Virus record (IMG/VR): IMGVR_UViG_3300040801_003247 | Coordinates: 1 to 60,787 of that record | DNA: 60,787 bases | Reading direction: 5' to 3' (one strand) | Origin: a virus | Part shown: in pieces, positions 51,209 to 58,554 of the stretch | How the letters are laid out: every line of letters begins with the position of its first letter | How positions within the stretch are numbered: the first letter of the stretch is position 1 | The notes under the pieces: model-generated | Seen by the model: only the letters and a program-made list of their open reading frames with translations | What the model was told of the DNA's origin: nothing | The model's database searches: none | Program-made: the position numbers and the translations under genes

Positions 51209-51238
51209 AATAGACCATCTCCGTCTCCAGTCGTTCTC

Positions 51239-51484
51239 TTAATAGCTTTTTCTTATCCTCCTTAGACCCACGATTCCCTGAGATGCGTAAGTAGATGCGC
51301 ACAAGGGACAGAGGGTAAGAATGTTATTAGGTGTAGTAGTTAGCCATTCGGAGTATTGCGGAGATATCTGTATCCATTTGTCTGGAAGGCTTGGAATAAA
51401 TTCGGCTTCGACAGATACATTGCAGGCAAAAGACTTACTCCGACTGCATACATCGCAGATGGTGGTGACATGTACCAAAATCAT
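51239..51484 (-). CDS. Small zinc-finger protein
   Basis: The 81-residue protein has two C-x-x-C pairs (ICDVCSRS near residue 9 and LCPLCAST near 58), the pattern of a small zinc-binding phage protein. AAGGAGGAAGTT precedes the ATG, which overlaps the stop of the next upstream gene. Function unknown. Confidence 0.72.
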   Translation of the reverse strand: MILVHVTTICDVCSRSKSFACNVSVEAEFIPSLPDKWIQISPQYSEWLTTTPNNILTLCPLCASTYASQGIVGLRRIRKSY

Positions 51485-51588
51485 AACTTCCTCCTTGTGA
51501 ATACTTTACCGCAACGGCTGCATTTATACGAGCCGTCCCTAAAGATAACTTGTGTGTGGCCAAAGAGCCAGCAGAGAATTTTACTCAT
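51481..51588 (-). CDS. Tiny zinc-ribbon protein, DUF1660-like
   Basis: The 35-residue protein begins MSKILCWLFGHTQV and contains KCSRCGKVF. The combination (K)-x-L-C-x-L-F-G-H...C-x-x-C-G-K is the pattern of small phage proteins of the DUF1660 type, presumably binding one zinc ion through C-x(n)-H and C-x-x-C. It overlaps both neighbours. Function unknown. Confidence 0.68.
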   Translation of the reverse strand: MSKILCWLFGHTQVIFRDGSYKCSRCGKVFTRRKL

Positions 51589-52228
51589 AGGTCGGGTCTG
51601 GCATAAATACAACTGTGTAGAGGCACCGTCCATTCTTGTGGAGAAATGGCGAAAGATTGTTGCTGAAAACAGAGGTCACAAATCCATCTTTGTCGTGCAC
51701 CCTCCAATTCAATCTATTGGCGCTGGTCAAGGAAACATCAAAGGTCACTCCATCACTGTATGCAGAGTAATTCCTGCCAATCAAGTCCATATCTGTTGGC
51801 GGAACACTTCTTTTAAGGCTGTGCTTGATCATATTATAATCCCTTGTCGGAATGACGATCGTCAACGTTTTGTTCTCAAGGGGGATATTAAGAAGTGGAA
51901 CAACTTCTGTTGCCTTCACGCCATTAAAAACCTCTACGGCCTTTTCAAGGGCCTCTCTTGGCGTGTACTGTTCTGGGTCGAGGATAATATCAGAGACACT
52001 ATCGTAAATCTCCTCGTCGGTCTCTACGCCTTCAAGGACATCGAAATCAATGATACGCCATTTACCAGGGAACCCTATCAAGCTATCGAGGATACCGCCT
52101 TCGACGGTAGCCAGGATCGAGGGCTTATCATTAGCAAGGCGCTGCAAGAATACACCCAGAGCAGGATCACCGATGCCTATTTCAACTTGCGATGCTCGTA
52201 TAAGTAGTTCTTTAGTTTTGTTTTGCAT
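51581..52228 (-). CDS. Hypothetical protein
   Basis: The 215-residue alpha/beta protein has the central part LTIVIPTRDYNMIKHSLKRSVPPTDMDLIGRNYSAYSDGVTFDVSLTSANRLNWRV, which may be a DNA- or ligand-binding domain, but I cannot assign a family. It is in a leftward group between the tRNA-like element and the integrase, where lysogeny or superinfection genes often lie. Confidence 0.55.
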   Translation of the reverse strand: MQNKTKELLIRASQVEIGIGDPALGVFLQRLANDKPSILATVEGGILDSLIGFPGKWRIIDFDVLEGVETDEEIYDSVSDIILDPEQYTPREALEKAVEVFNGVKATEVVPLLNIPLENKTLTIVIPTRDYNMIKHSLKRSVPPTDMDLIGRNYSAYSDGVTFDVSLTSANRLNWRVHDKDGFVTSVFSNNLSPFLHKNGRCLYTVVFMPDPTYE

Positions 52229-52291
52229 TGTACTCCTGTTCTATAAAGGGATATTGAAATTTTGGCACTAAGGCAAAGGGTACTTCATCGG

Positions 52292-52555
52292 TCATGGCAC
52301 TACCTTGCATAATACCGTGCACACGCCATCTTCCATCTGGTCTTGCCAATACCACAATCCGCATTTCCTGCACTGAAATATGCCAATCCTGTGCAGGTCA
52401 TGGATAAGGAGATTGTAATGCTTTTCGTCGACCTGATAAAATCGCATGGCTTCCCGTGCGGAGTTCGATCGGTGCCCAACGAGTCGCTGGGCGATATGAA
52501 GAAATGCTTCTGCATCCACTTCAGTTTGTAATAACCATTGCTCTGTTAATACCAT
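52292..52555 (-). CDS. Small zinc-ribbon protein
   Basis: The protein has 87 residues; ATG 52555 is chosen because AAAGGACAGGT stands just before it, while the frame upstream reads through the integrase promoter. A helical body (LLQTEVDAEAFLHIAQRLVG...) ends in CRKCGLWYWQDQMEDGVCTVLC, a single zinc ribbon. Transcribed divergently from the integrase. Confidence 0.62.
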   Translation of the reverse strand: MVLTEQWLLQTEVDAEAFLHIAQRLVGHRSNSAREAMRFYQVDEKHYNLLIHDLHRIGIFQCRKCGLWYWQDQMEDGVCTVLCKVVP

Positions 52556-52569
52556 ACCTGTCCTTTCTC

Positions 52570-52598
52570 TTGAATATTTGTTAGTAAGATGATACAAT
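52570..52598 (+). promoter_or_regulatory. Possible integrase promoter
   Basis: TTGAAT and TACAAT are 17 nt apart. GTTAGTAAGATGATAC within it is a weak relative of the GTTAGA operator. A second AT-rich -10 candidate (TAATAT, 52606-52611) lies nearby. Confidence 0.4.
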
Positions 52599-52632
52599 CA
52601 ATACGTTAATATTATACAACAAGGAGTAAATA

Positions 52633-53535
52633 ATGCAACTGTCCGAGGCACTACAAGGTTATTTTTTGGCCTGCAAGGTCAACAACGTCTCTGAAAAAAC
52701 GATGACGGGTTATGAATACAATCTCAACAATTTTATGGAAGTCGTCGGGGATATGCCCGCTTTTGATCTGTCCCCAAATCACATCAGGGCTTATATGGCT
52801 CACGAGATGGAGCGCAAGAATGTTCACAATGGCGAACCCCTCTCCAGCGAAACTCGCATGAAGGCCTACACCGTTGTACGCTCTTTTGCCAGGTGGCTTT
52901 ACAATCAGGATTTGACTCCGCACTGCGTGACCGATAAAACCAAGGCGCCCAGAACCGAGCAGTTGATGCCAGAGGTACTAAGTAAAGATGAGATACGCAA
53001 AATCTTTGAGTACATTGATATAGCTGGCACCTACAGGGATAAGGTGATCTGGGAATTCTTCCTTGATACAGGCTGTCGTCTGGCAGAGGTGGCCAGGCTG
53101 AAGATTGACGATGTCAACCTGATAGAAGGCTGGGCTAAGGTTTACGGTAAAGGCCGTAAAGAGGGCATTGTCCCTATGGGCAATAGGGTATGCGAGGACT
53201 TACATCGCTATATTGCACGATATCGCAGAGCCCCGTCGGATGAAACCAAGGTGTTCTGTTCCAACAGGGCTCCTTATAGGGGGTTGACAAAAGATGGTCT
53301 CCAGATGCTGATTAAGCGGGTGCACAAAGCCGTGGGCATCAAGGGTAAGTACGGCCCGCATATCCTGAGACATACGATGGCCACCCAGTTTATCACCAAC
53401 GGCGGGGATGTCTCAATCCTGCGTAGGATTTTACGCCATACAGATATCAAGACGACTCAAAGATATGTAAATCTGGCGGCCTCGGATATAATTGCGTCTC
53501 ACAGAGACAACAGCCCAATTGATCGGATGGGGTAA
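52633..53535 (+). CDS. int: Tyrosine recombinase / phage integrase
   Basis: The protein has 300 residues. A SAM-like N-terminal core-binding domain (1-105) is followed by the catalytic domain with the full set: R149 in GCRLAEV, K173 in GKGRK, H243 and R246 in HILRHT, H269 in LRHTD, and nucleophile Y278 in QRYV. Compact XerC/D-like build, without the extra arm-binding domain usual in lambda-type integrases. It would insert phage DNA into the host chromosome. AAGGAG precedes the ATG. Its 3' end overlaps a converging gene by 89 nt. No excisionase was recognised nearby. Confidence 0.9.
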   Translation: MQLSEALQGYFLACKVNNVSEKTMTGYEYNLNNFMEVVGDMPAFDLSPNHIRAYMAHEMERKNVHNGEPLSSETRMKAYTVVRSFARWLYNQDLTPHCVTDKTKAPRTEQLMPEVLSKDEIRKIFEYIDIAGTYRDKVIWEFFLDTGCRLAEVARLKIDDVNLIEGWAKVYGKGRKEGIVPMGNRVCEDLHRYIARYRRAPSDETKVFCSNRAPYRGLTKDGLQMLIKRVHKAVGIKGKYGPHILRHTMATQFITNGGDVSILRRILRHTDIKTTQRYVNLAASDIIASHRDNSPIDRMG

Positions 53536-53653
53536 ACAGCTCGTCTAAGAGCTGTCTGATCTGGTCAACCTGGTGGCTAACATTCTTGTCGGTAGACTTT
53601 TTTTCAATCAAATCCAGCCTTTTATTGATCATTAAAATAGAGTCAGATAACAT
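53447..53653 (-). CDS. Small protein antisense to the integrase end
   Basis: The 68-residue protein begins MLSDSILMINKRLDLIEKKS and has a coiled-coil look for the first 45 residues, then C-C-x-C. Strong ribosome site AAAGGAGG. The last 89 nt are antisense to the integrase 3' end, so its transcript could also lower integrase expression. Its ribosome site lies in a hairpin. Confidence 0.5.
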   Translation of the reverse strand: MLSDSILMINKRLDLIEKKSTDKNVSHQVDQIRQLLDELFTPSDQLGCCLCETQLYPRPPDLHIFESS

Positions 53654-53693
53654 GAGTGCCTCCTTTCACCTAAAAAGGTGCCGAGAGGCACTC
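53654..53693 (-). promoter_or_regulatory. Hairpin that hides a ribosome-binding site
   Basis: GAGTGCCTC (53654-53662) pairs with GAGGCACTC (53685-53693); an inner stem CACC/GGTG closes the loop. On the minus strand the 3' arm contains the GGAGG of the gene starting at 53653, so the folded RNA would block its translation. The same hairpin follows the stop codon at 53700 and may end that transcript. Confidence 0.6.
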
Positions 53694-53699
53694 TTGCGT

Positions 53700-54047
53700 T
53701 TACAGGCCGAAGGTCTGGATCTCGTTTGCGATTTCTACAGGGCGTTCGCCGTAAATATCTGGCGGAAGCTCTTTCCATAGATGGTTCTCACCCTCAAAGG
53801 GCAGAGGCTCTTTGATTCTCATAAAAGCAGTTACCTTGTTCTTGAGAACCTGCTGATGATCATGAGGATCGTAGAACACACCCCTGACGCAGAAAGCCAG
53901 CTCCACATAGGAATAAGCGTGAAGGGTTATCCCCTCGGAGGGAGAACCGTAGTGTATATTGGTTCTGGCAGTGACCCAATAAAAGCCGTTGAACTCAGGC
54001 TTATTCTCTGGGTACTTCTGCCAGCTTCCTACGCTGGAATTCTTCAT
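53700..54047 (-). CDS. DUF551-like small protein
   Basis: The 115-residue protein has the opening WQKYPENKPEFNGFYWVTART, which resembles the W-x-x-x-P-x-x-x-P-x-x-x-x-x-Y-x-V pattern of the phage DUF551 group, usually found among small accessory genes. It overlaps the next gene by 4 nt. Function unknown. Confidence 0.5.
   Translation of the reverse strand: MKNSSVGSWQKYPENKPEFNGFYWVTARTNIHYGSPSEGITLHAYSYVELAFCVRGVFYDPHDHQQVLKNKVTAFMRIKEPLPFEGENHLWKELPPDIYGERPVEIANEIQTFGL
54026..54039 (-). repeat. Dispersed 14-bp motif, TACGCT centre
   Basis: TTCCTACGCTGGAA close to a gene start; read on the minus strand as S-S-V-G. Confidence 0.7.
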
Positions 54048-54259
54048 TTGACCCTCGTGTCGTGGGTGATGATCCCATCATCGAGACCTTGGAGCATACC
54101 AGAGTGGCCTTTGGTCATCTGCTCAATTGTGCCAACGCCATCACAGGTTGGGCAGACGTCCTGAAACTGGCGCTTGACAGCAACGTCGCCCTCCTCAACC
54201 AGTCGTACTGCCAGGACAAAGCCACGGCCTTTACATGTGGGGCAGGTTTCGATTTTCAT
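54044..54259 (-). CDS. DnaJ-type zinc-finger protein
   Basis: The 71-residue protein has CPTCKGRG (6-13) and CPTCDGVG (36-43): the C-x-x-C-x-G-x-G repeats of DnaJ zinc fingers, without a J domain. One zinc would be bound by the two pairs. It overlaps both neighbours by 4 nt. Probably a protein- or nucleic-acid-binding accessory factor. Confidence 0.72.
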   Translation of the reverse strand: MKIETCPTCKGRGFVLAVRLVEEGDVAVKRQFQDVCPTCDGVGTIEQMTKGHSGMLQGLDDGIITHDTRVK

Positions 54260-54648
54260 TTCTCCCCCTTGATGCCTGCTGATTCTCCACGGGCTGTTTC
54301 ATCGAGGGTTTTGGCTTTCTCAACCTTTGGATACTGCACGGGGATGACAATAAGCTGAGCGATAGGGTCGCCCTCTTTGAGGTACTGGTTCTCGGAAGGC
54401 AGCACCCGTACCAAGATTTCCCCTCGATAGCCTTCGTCGACCACGCCAGCGCCAATCATGAAGGAGTGGCGAGACTTGGGCTTGATTAAGCCGAAGGTGT
54501 TTTCAGGCAGAGCCACCTTGATGCCTGTGGGAATAATGGCTGTTTCACCTTTCCTCAGCCACATACTCTTAGAGGCGTATAGGTCTAGCCCAGCGTCGTT
54601 GGGGTTGTTTCGGGTTGGGAGCTTCCCACCGATAGATACGACTTTCAT
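54256..54648 (-). CDS. dut: dUTP diphosphatase
   Basis: This 130-residue enzyme hydrolyses dUTP to dUMP, keeping uracil out of phage DNA and supplying dTMP synthesis. All five motifs of trimeric dUTPases are visible: AGLDLYA (19-25), KPKSRHSF (56-63), GVVDEGYRGEI (68-78) with catalytic D71, GDPIAQLIV (93-101), and the C-terminal RGESAGIKG (120-128), a variant of the usual RGxxGFGSTG. It starts 80 nt inside the primase gene. Confidence 0.92.
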   Translation of the reverse strand: MKVVSIGGKLPTRNNPNDAGLDLYASKSMWLRKGETAIIPTGIKVALPENTFGLIKPKSRHSFMIGAGVVDEGYRGEILVRVLPSENQYLKEGDPIAQLIVIPVQYPKVEKAKTLDETARGESAGIKGEK

Positions 54649-55573
54649 TTGTTCCTCCTAGAAAAGAATTGAGATAGTTTTTGGCGGCCTCTGGATCAGC
54701 CAGAAGCCATTCGTCAATGTCCTTGTATTCCTCAGGGGGATAAACAAGGGTTGCGCTCAGCACCTTTGCCCTTTGTTTGGCGCATTTGCTGATTTGCACA
54801 CGGGTTGATTCGACAGGGTCGTTATCTGAAATCACAACAATGCGATCAGCCAGATTAAAGATGGGCAAGAAAGGCTCAATGTCCCCGCATTCGCCATTGG
54901 TAGGAGCACAGGCTGAATAGCCATTGGATTCCATAACCATGGCGGCAATCTCGCCTTTGACCACAAAGATGACACCCCTTTGTCCCTTGACCCCGTCATA
55001 GTTGAAGATCCCAGACTTAGAGCCCTTGAAGGAGTGATAGCGCAAGCCTTCTCCCTCGACCAGTCTGAGTTTGATACCCTGCAAGACCCCGTCGTGAAAG
55101 CAGGGCAGGGTCATGTAGATCTTGCCGTACTTCTCCATCTGGCCAACCTGAAACATGTTTATCACCCTTGGGGTGATACCTCTATTACGGGCATATTCCA
55201 TCACGACTTCGCCAGGTGGAGTATAGTTTTTCCATTCGCCCTGGTATATCAACTCTGGCTCTTGAGGTGGCGGGATAACAGGGGATATACTATGCTTCCC
55301 GTCCGTCAAAATGTCAATAGCCCTTTTGATATGCTCAGTATCATCAGAATTATAGCCAGGGATATTCAGGTAGCCCACAAGGTCAATAACGTCCCCACCC
55401 CTTCCACAGCCGTGGCAGAACCAGTTTTGCTTACCGCCACGAAAATAGATGCTAAAGGAAGGTGTGTAGTTATAGTGTTTATGATCAGGTAGAGGACAAA
55501 CAATCTTTGTTCGTTCATTCTTGGTAATATCGTGAATATCATATAGACGAGCTATTTCATCTGGTGACAGCAT
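54569..55573 (-). CDS. DNA primase, DnaG-like
   Basis: This 334-residue primase makes RNA primers for replication. N-terminal zinc-binding domain: C26, H31, C53 and C56 (CHGCGRGGDVIDLVGYL). TOPRIM domain: VVKGEIAAM with E208 and VVISDNDP with D250/D252. The end has no helicase domain, so it would act with the separate DnaB-like protein at 47104. The last 80 nt overlap dut. GGAGGCGCCC precedes the ATG. Confidence 0.88.
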   Translation of the reverse strand: MLSPDEIARLYDIHDITKNERTKIVCPLPDHKHYNYTPSFSIYFRGGKQNWFCHGCGRGGDVIDLVGYLNIPGYNSDDTEHIKRAIDILTDGKHSISPVIPPPQEPELIYQGEWKNYTPPGEVVMEYARNRGITPRVINMFQVGQMEKYGKIYMTLPCFHDGVLQGIKLRLVEGEGLRYHSFKGSKSGIFNYDGVKGQRGVIFVVKGEIAAMVMESNGYSACAPTNGECGDIEPFLPIFNLADRIVVISDNDPVESTRVQISKCAKQRAKVLSATLVYPPEEYKDIDEWLLADPEAAKNYLNSFLGGTNESRIYRWEAPNPKQPQRRWARPIRL

Positions 55574-55582
55574 GGGCGCCTC

Positions 55583-55834
55583 CTAAAACAGAGTGGGTTG
55601 CATCTTGCGGGCTTCTATGGCATAGAACATGTACGGTACTTCGGCATATTTTTCTATATTGGTGATTATCCATACCTTTTTCGACCTATCAAACTTTCTA
55701 TCGCCAAACTCGATGTCATTCTTGATGCGGTTGAGGTCGCCGTAGAAGTTTGATTTCTTTTTGCCCTTGCTCTTGACTGGGTCAGGCAGAATTTTTATCT
55801 CTGCATGCTGATCATAGGCAGTTACCTTAAGCAT
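55583..55834 (-). CDS. Hypothetical small protein
   Basis: The protein has 83 residues; ATG 55834 with GGAGGCGACC, inside the ThiF-like gene end (8 nt overlap). The longer frame lacks a ribosome site. Basic centre (KSKGKKKSNFYGDLNRIKNDIEFG). It might be a single-strand DNA-associated or PRTRC-type accessory factor, but I cannot show it. Confidence 0.55.
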   Translation of the reverse strand: MLKVTAYDQHAEIKILPDPVKSKGKKKSNFYGDLNRIKNDIEFGDRKFDRSKKVWIITNIEKYAEVPYMFYAIEARKMQPTLF

Positions 55835-56504
55835 GGTCGCCTCCTTGGAATGATAGCCAATTGAGTTTGTTATACAGAATATCATGGGTCAAGATGCCAG
55901 GTGCCTGCTTGCCAGTGACGATCCGACGGGCAATGGCGCCGATATGGCCTGCTGCCATGCAGGCGGTATAGATCGTAGCCTTGGATGTACAGGGGTCATC
56001 AGGAATTTGTGAGTCATCCTGGGTAAAGATTGTGGTGTCATACCAGTCTCTCGACTCAAGAGGGTTCATTTTGACCACGTAGATTTGCAGATATTCTGCG
56101 CTCATACGAGCGTCAATGTACCAGTTAGGCCTCTGCACCTGTACAGCATGCCAGATCCCTTTGCGAGCTGAGATACTGTCCACGGCGGAGATTGTGATGT
56201 CCGTGGCACGCATCAGCGACCCATCTGTGACACGGGCGTAAATGCGCTGGATTGTTGTGCCATCCACATACTCACGGATAGCCTCATCAATGGCAATCAC
56301 CTTTGGCTTTCCTACATCGGAAAGGCGGTGGAACTGGACAGGAATGTTGATATCATCAACCTTGTCATCATCATAAATAGCCAGATAGCCAATGCCCATT
56401 TTGGCTAACGCCAGGGCGGACATTGCCCCGATACCGCCAGCGCCGATCAGCGTTGCAGAATAATCACTGGCGTTAAAAATTCCAATATGTCGTGTGTGAT
56501 CCAT
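55827..56504 (-). CDS. ThiF/E1-like adenylyltransferase
   Basis: The 225-residue protein has a Rossmann fold of the ThiF/MoeB/E1 superfamily: LIGAGGIGAMSALALAKMGIGYLAIYDDDKVDDINIPVQFHRLSDVGKPK, that is G-x-G-G-x-G (21-26), the acidic D-x-D strand and the N-I-x-x-Q-F segment with the following basic residue. These enzymes adenylate the C-terminus of a ubiquitin-like or sulfur-carrier protein. No such partner is obvious here. The C-x-x-C zinc pairs are absent. Similar proteins occur in PRTRC-type plasmid systems. Its role in a phage replication operon is unclear. Confidence 0.78.
   Translation of the reverse strand: MDHTRHIGIFNASDYSATLIGAGGIGAMSALALAKMGIGYLAIYDDDKVDDINIPVQFHRLSDVGKPKVIAIDEAIREYVDGTTIQRIYARVTDGSLMRATDITISAVDSISARKGIWHAVQVQRPNWYIDARMSAEYLQIYVVKMNPLESRDWYDTTIFTQDDSQIPDDPCTSKATIYTACMAAGHIGAIARRIVTGKQAPGILTHDILYNKLNWLSFQGGDHA
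56309..56322 (-). repeat. Dispersed 14-bp motif, TACATC centre
   Basis: TTCCTACATCGGAA in the ThiF-like gene; on the minus strand S-D-V-G, inside the conserved segment RLSDVGKPK, so here the family sequence and the motif coincide. Confidence 0.65.
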
Positions 56505-56513
56505 AAAGCCTCC

Positions 56514-56897
56514 TTATTGACCTGATAAAACATGGGAACGATAAGAAATAAAGGCAGCAATTTCTCCCAAAATGAGTGGAGAAACATTACCAGACTTGAT
56601 ATTGGTTGAGAGCTCAAAGATCCTTACAGCCAGTTCCTGGTTCATCGCAAGAAAGCCAACGACATTGTTGAGCACCTCGATATCACGGTAATCCACATCA
56701 AGTACAGTGTGTATCGGAATGTCGAGCCAGTCGCAGGCTTTCTGAATGGTAGATAGATCTAGTGACTCGTCTTTAACAATACGGTCTACTGTTGTATGCG
56801 CCATCCCAATCTGGTGTGCAGCACGGCGCAGGCTAAGATGCTGTCTTTCCATCTTTGTTCTAACCAAATCCCCAAGAGTATAAGTTTGAAATTCCAT
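56514..56897 (-). CDS. Second Xre-family regulator
   Basis: The protein has 127 residues; ATG 56897 with AAAGGAGAG. Helix-turn-helix at about residues 8-65 (LGDLVRTKMERQHLSLRRAAHQIGMAHTTVDRIVKDESLDLSTIQKACDWLDI), clearly paralogous to the protein at 50273 over the whole DNA-binding part and in the following VLDV/VLDI. It lies in the leftward operon, not in the switch region, so it may be an early anti-repressor-like or Cro-like factor. The two recognition helices (VAHTTIDRILRG; MAHTTVDRIVKD) are similar enough to read related sites. Confidence 0.8.
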   Translation of the reverse strand: MEFQTYTLGDLVRTKMERQHLSLRRAAHQIGMAHTTVDRIVKDESLDLSTIQKACDWLDIPIHTVLDVDYRDIEVLNNVVGFLAMNQELAVRIFELSTNIKSGNVSPLILGEIAAFISYRSHVLSGQ

Positions 56898-56913
56898 TAC
56901 TCTCCTTTCCTCC

Positions 56914-57096
56914 TTAGGACAATGTGTCCAGATAATAAGCAGCAAAAATAAACCAGGCTAGCAGGGCTATGCCACTGGTATACACAGCGACCCCAGTCCA
57001 GCCCCATTCTTCATGAACCTGTATGCCCGTATAAACCAGAGCACCAAGGATCGCAAGAATAAATAAACCAATTCCAACGTAGGAAAAAATGACCAT
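56914..57096 (-). CDS. Two-helix membrane protein
   Basis: The protein has 60 residues; ATG 57096 with AAAGGAGACAG. Hydrophobic helices at about 4-24 and 34-56 and a short loop (QVHEEWGW) between. Unknown function; holin- or immunity-type roles are possible but unsupported. Confidence 0.62.
   Translation of the reverse strand: MVIFSYVGIGLFILAILGALVYTGIQVHEEWGWTGVAVYTSGIALLAWFIFAAYYLDTLS
57072..57085 (+). repeat. Dispersed 14-bp motif, AACGTA centre
   Basis: TTCCAACGTAGGAA, 11 nt after a start codon of a leftward gene; read on the minus strand as S-Y-V-G. Confidence 0.8.
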
Positions 57097-57110
57097 CTGT
57101 CTCCTTTCAG

Positions 57111-57293
57111 CTACAGGTAGCACCAGAATTCAAGGTGTTCGTGTTTGTCATGCACCGCAATACACCAGCGACCTGCATAAAACTCTGGTATGTAATAAAA
57201 CCTGCTGGAGTGTGCGTTGAGAAGGTTTGCGGTATTCTCCGCCTCCTTTCTGTTGTAATAATGGTTGATTAATCTGCCGTTATGCCAAATCAT
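57111..57293 (-). CDS. Hypothetical small protein
   Basis: The 60-residue aromatic-rich protein (MIWHNGRLINHYYNRKEAEN...) follows AAGGG and overlaps its upstream neighbour by 4 nt. Not recognised. Confidence 0.58.
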   Translation of the reverse strand: MIWHNGRLINHYYNRKEAENTANLLNAHSSRFYYIPEFYAGRWCIAVHDKHEHLEFWCYL

Positions 57294-57535
57294 CGCTTGC
57301 CCTTTCTGTAATTAGGCCATGTCTTGATACGTTCTTCCTCTGACATCCAGTGGGGTTTGATGGGGGCTTTGATGTAGCAATCGCAACAAAGGGTTTCGCA
57401 TCCAGGGATTTGCGCACCACAGTTAGCACAAGTCCCTAAGCCGTAGTTCTCTGGCTTTCCAGAAGGGGGCCTGTTTTGTCTTTCCAGTCTACTTTGGTAG
57501 GCTCTCATTGTGTCGTTTTCAGTGATTATTCTCAT
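57290..57535 (-). CDS. Small zinc-binding protein
   Basis: The 81-residue protein contains CANCGAQIPGCETLCCDCY, a pair of C-x-x-C sites for one zinc. AAAGGAAAGCA precedes the ATG. It overlaps the genes on both sides by 4 nt. Function unknown. Confidence 0.62.
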   Translation of the reverse strand: MRIITENDTMRAYQSRLERQNRPPSGKPENYGLGTCANCGAQIPGCETLCCDCYIKAPIKPHWMSEEERIKTWPNYRKGKR

Positions 57536-57666
57536 TGCTTTCCTTTCTCGATTAGTCTCGATATTGTTTCAAATATCCATTCTAGGAACTTACTAAGGTA
57601 AATCAAAAGAAAGATCAGCCAGATTAAACCTATTGCAGCATATAGAAACTCTATGGCTATTTCCAT
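57532..57666 (-). CDS. Small membrane protein
   Basis: The 44-residue protein MEIAIEFLYAAIGLIWLIFL... has one long hydrophobic helix (about 8-26) and an amphipathic C-terminal helix. It overlaps the upstream gene by 10 nt and the downstream gene by 4 nt. Function unknown. Confidence 0.6.
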   Translation of the reverse strand: MEIAIEFLYAAIGLIWLIFLLIYLSKFLEWIFETISRLIEKGKQ

Positions 57667-58037
57667 TCCGTCTCGCCTGCGATTAAGTTATGTAAACGAA
57701 CAGCCTCCGACTCTGTTTTGCAAAGTGGGCCATCGTAACCACAGTATTCACAGCAAACAAAGTGGTCGCCATTATCAGGAAATAACATCATCTGACACTC
57801 TGCGCCACACTCAGGGTTAGGGCATGGCTTGAGATAAGATACACTATCCTTAGGCAGAGATACGCTGTCATCAGGTTGCCCTTTTCCATACCATCGTTCC
57901 CGAATTATTACAGCCTTCTCGAAAGAGTTCAGACAATCAAGAAGATATGTCGCAAGAATAAAATCGGGAGTATCACTATTATTTTCTTGACTGTGCATGT
58001 TTAGTAATGCTGACAGTTCTTTACCTAAATTTTCCAT
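57657..58037 (-). CDS. Lar-like restriction-alleviation protein candidate
   Basis: The protein has 126 residues; ATG with AAGGAGTAAGTG. The C-terminal part LKPCPNPECGAECQMM...FVCCEYCGYDGPLCKTESEAVRLHNLI has the two-knuckle layout L-x-P-C-P-x-C-G...C-x-x-C-x-x-x-G-P...S-x-x-E-A-x-x-x-W/H-N of the Lar family, which in Rac prophage relieves type I restriction. The N-terminal 65 residues are extra and helical. A second, shorter Lar-like protein is at 59993. Confidence 0.65.
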   Translation of the reverse strand: MENLGKELSALLNMHSQENNSDTPDFILATYLLDCLNSFEKAVIIRERWYGKGQPDDSVSLPKDSVSYLKPCPNPECGAECQMMLFPDNGDHFVCCEYCGYDGPLCKTESEAVRLHNLIAGETEWK

Positions 58038-58114
58038 CACTTACTCCTTATATATACTTTTTGGTGTTTTTTATACACGATAATTAACTCATGTAAATTA
58101 ATAACGCATATGGT

Positions 58115-58324
58115 TTACACATCTTGTGCGTTACCTATCGTTTGGGGATAGGTTGCGCTGTCATCTTCGCCAAAATAATGCACGCCTGGCAATATGCCTT
58201 CAGCATTAAGAAATACTTGAAGCTCGGTAAGAACCGACTCCAATTCATCTAACCTTCTAAAAAACTCAAACAAAGCCTCTGGAACGGTCATCGTTGTCAT
58301 TTTTTCTAATTGTTTTTTATCCAT
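58115..58324 (-). CDS. Hypothetical small protein
   Basis: The protein has 69 residues; ATG 58324 with AAAGGAGTAGGTG. Helical, coiled-coil-like centre (ALFEFFRRLDELESVLTELQVFL). Not recognised. Confidence 0.58.
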   Translation of the reverse strand: MDKKQLEKMTTMTVPEALFEFFRRLDELESVLTELQVFLNAEGILPGVHYFGEDDSATYPQTIGNAQDV

Positions 58325-58332
58325 CACCTACT

Positions 58333-58355
58333 CCTTTCATAAGCCCATAACACCT
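58333..58355. repeat. Intergenic direct repeat, copy 1
   Basis: A 23-nt sequence CCTTTCATAAGCCCATAACACCT, exact in both copies (other at 58904-58926). Each stands between two leftward genes just before a ribosome site on the minus strand, so it could be a processing or regulatory element or the scar of a gene duplication. Confidence 0.8.
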
Positions 58356-58380
58356 CGCAAAAGGTATTAGCTGGGCAAAA

Positions 58381-58554
58381 TTAGCTGTCGGTTTCTTCTA
58401 TCTCAAAAATTAATGCTTCTGTTAATCTAATTGCATTGTTACAATTATTAATTCTAATCTGCACCTCTTGTAATCGCTGATGTAACTTTTTTCTTTGTCC
58501 TAATAAAAATTGATGTTGCCTAAGTAGCGCATTTTTCTTATCATTGTCACTCAT
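58381..58554 (-). CDS. Small coiled-coil protein
   Basis: The 57-residue protein MSDNDKKNALLRQHQFLLGQ... is helical with a heptad pattern (KKLHQRLQEVQIRINNCNNAIRLTEALIFEIEE). AAAGGAGATAAAC precedes the ATG. AT-rich compared with neighbours. Function unknown. Confidence 0.6.
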   Translation of the reverse strand: MSDNDKKNALLRQHQFLLGQRKKLHQRLQEVQIRINNCNNAIRLTEALIFEIEETDS

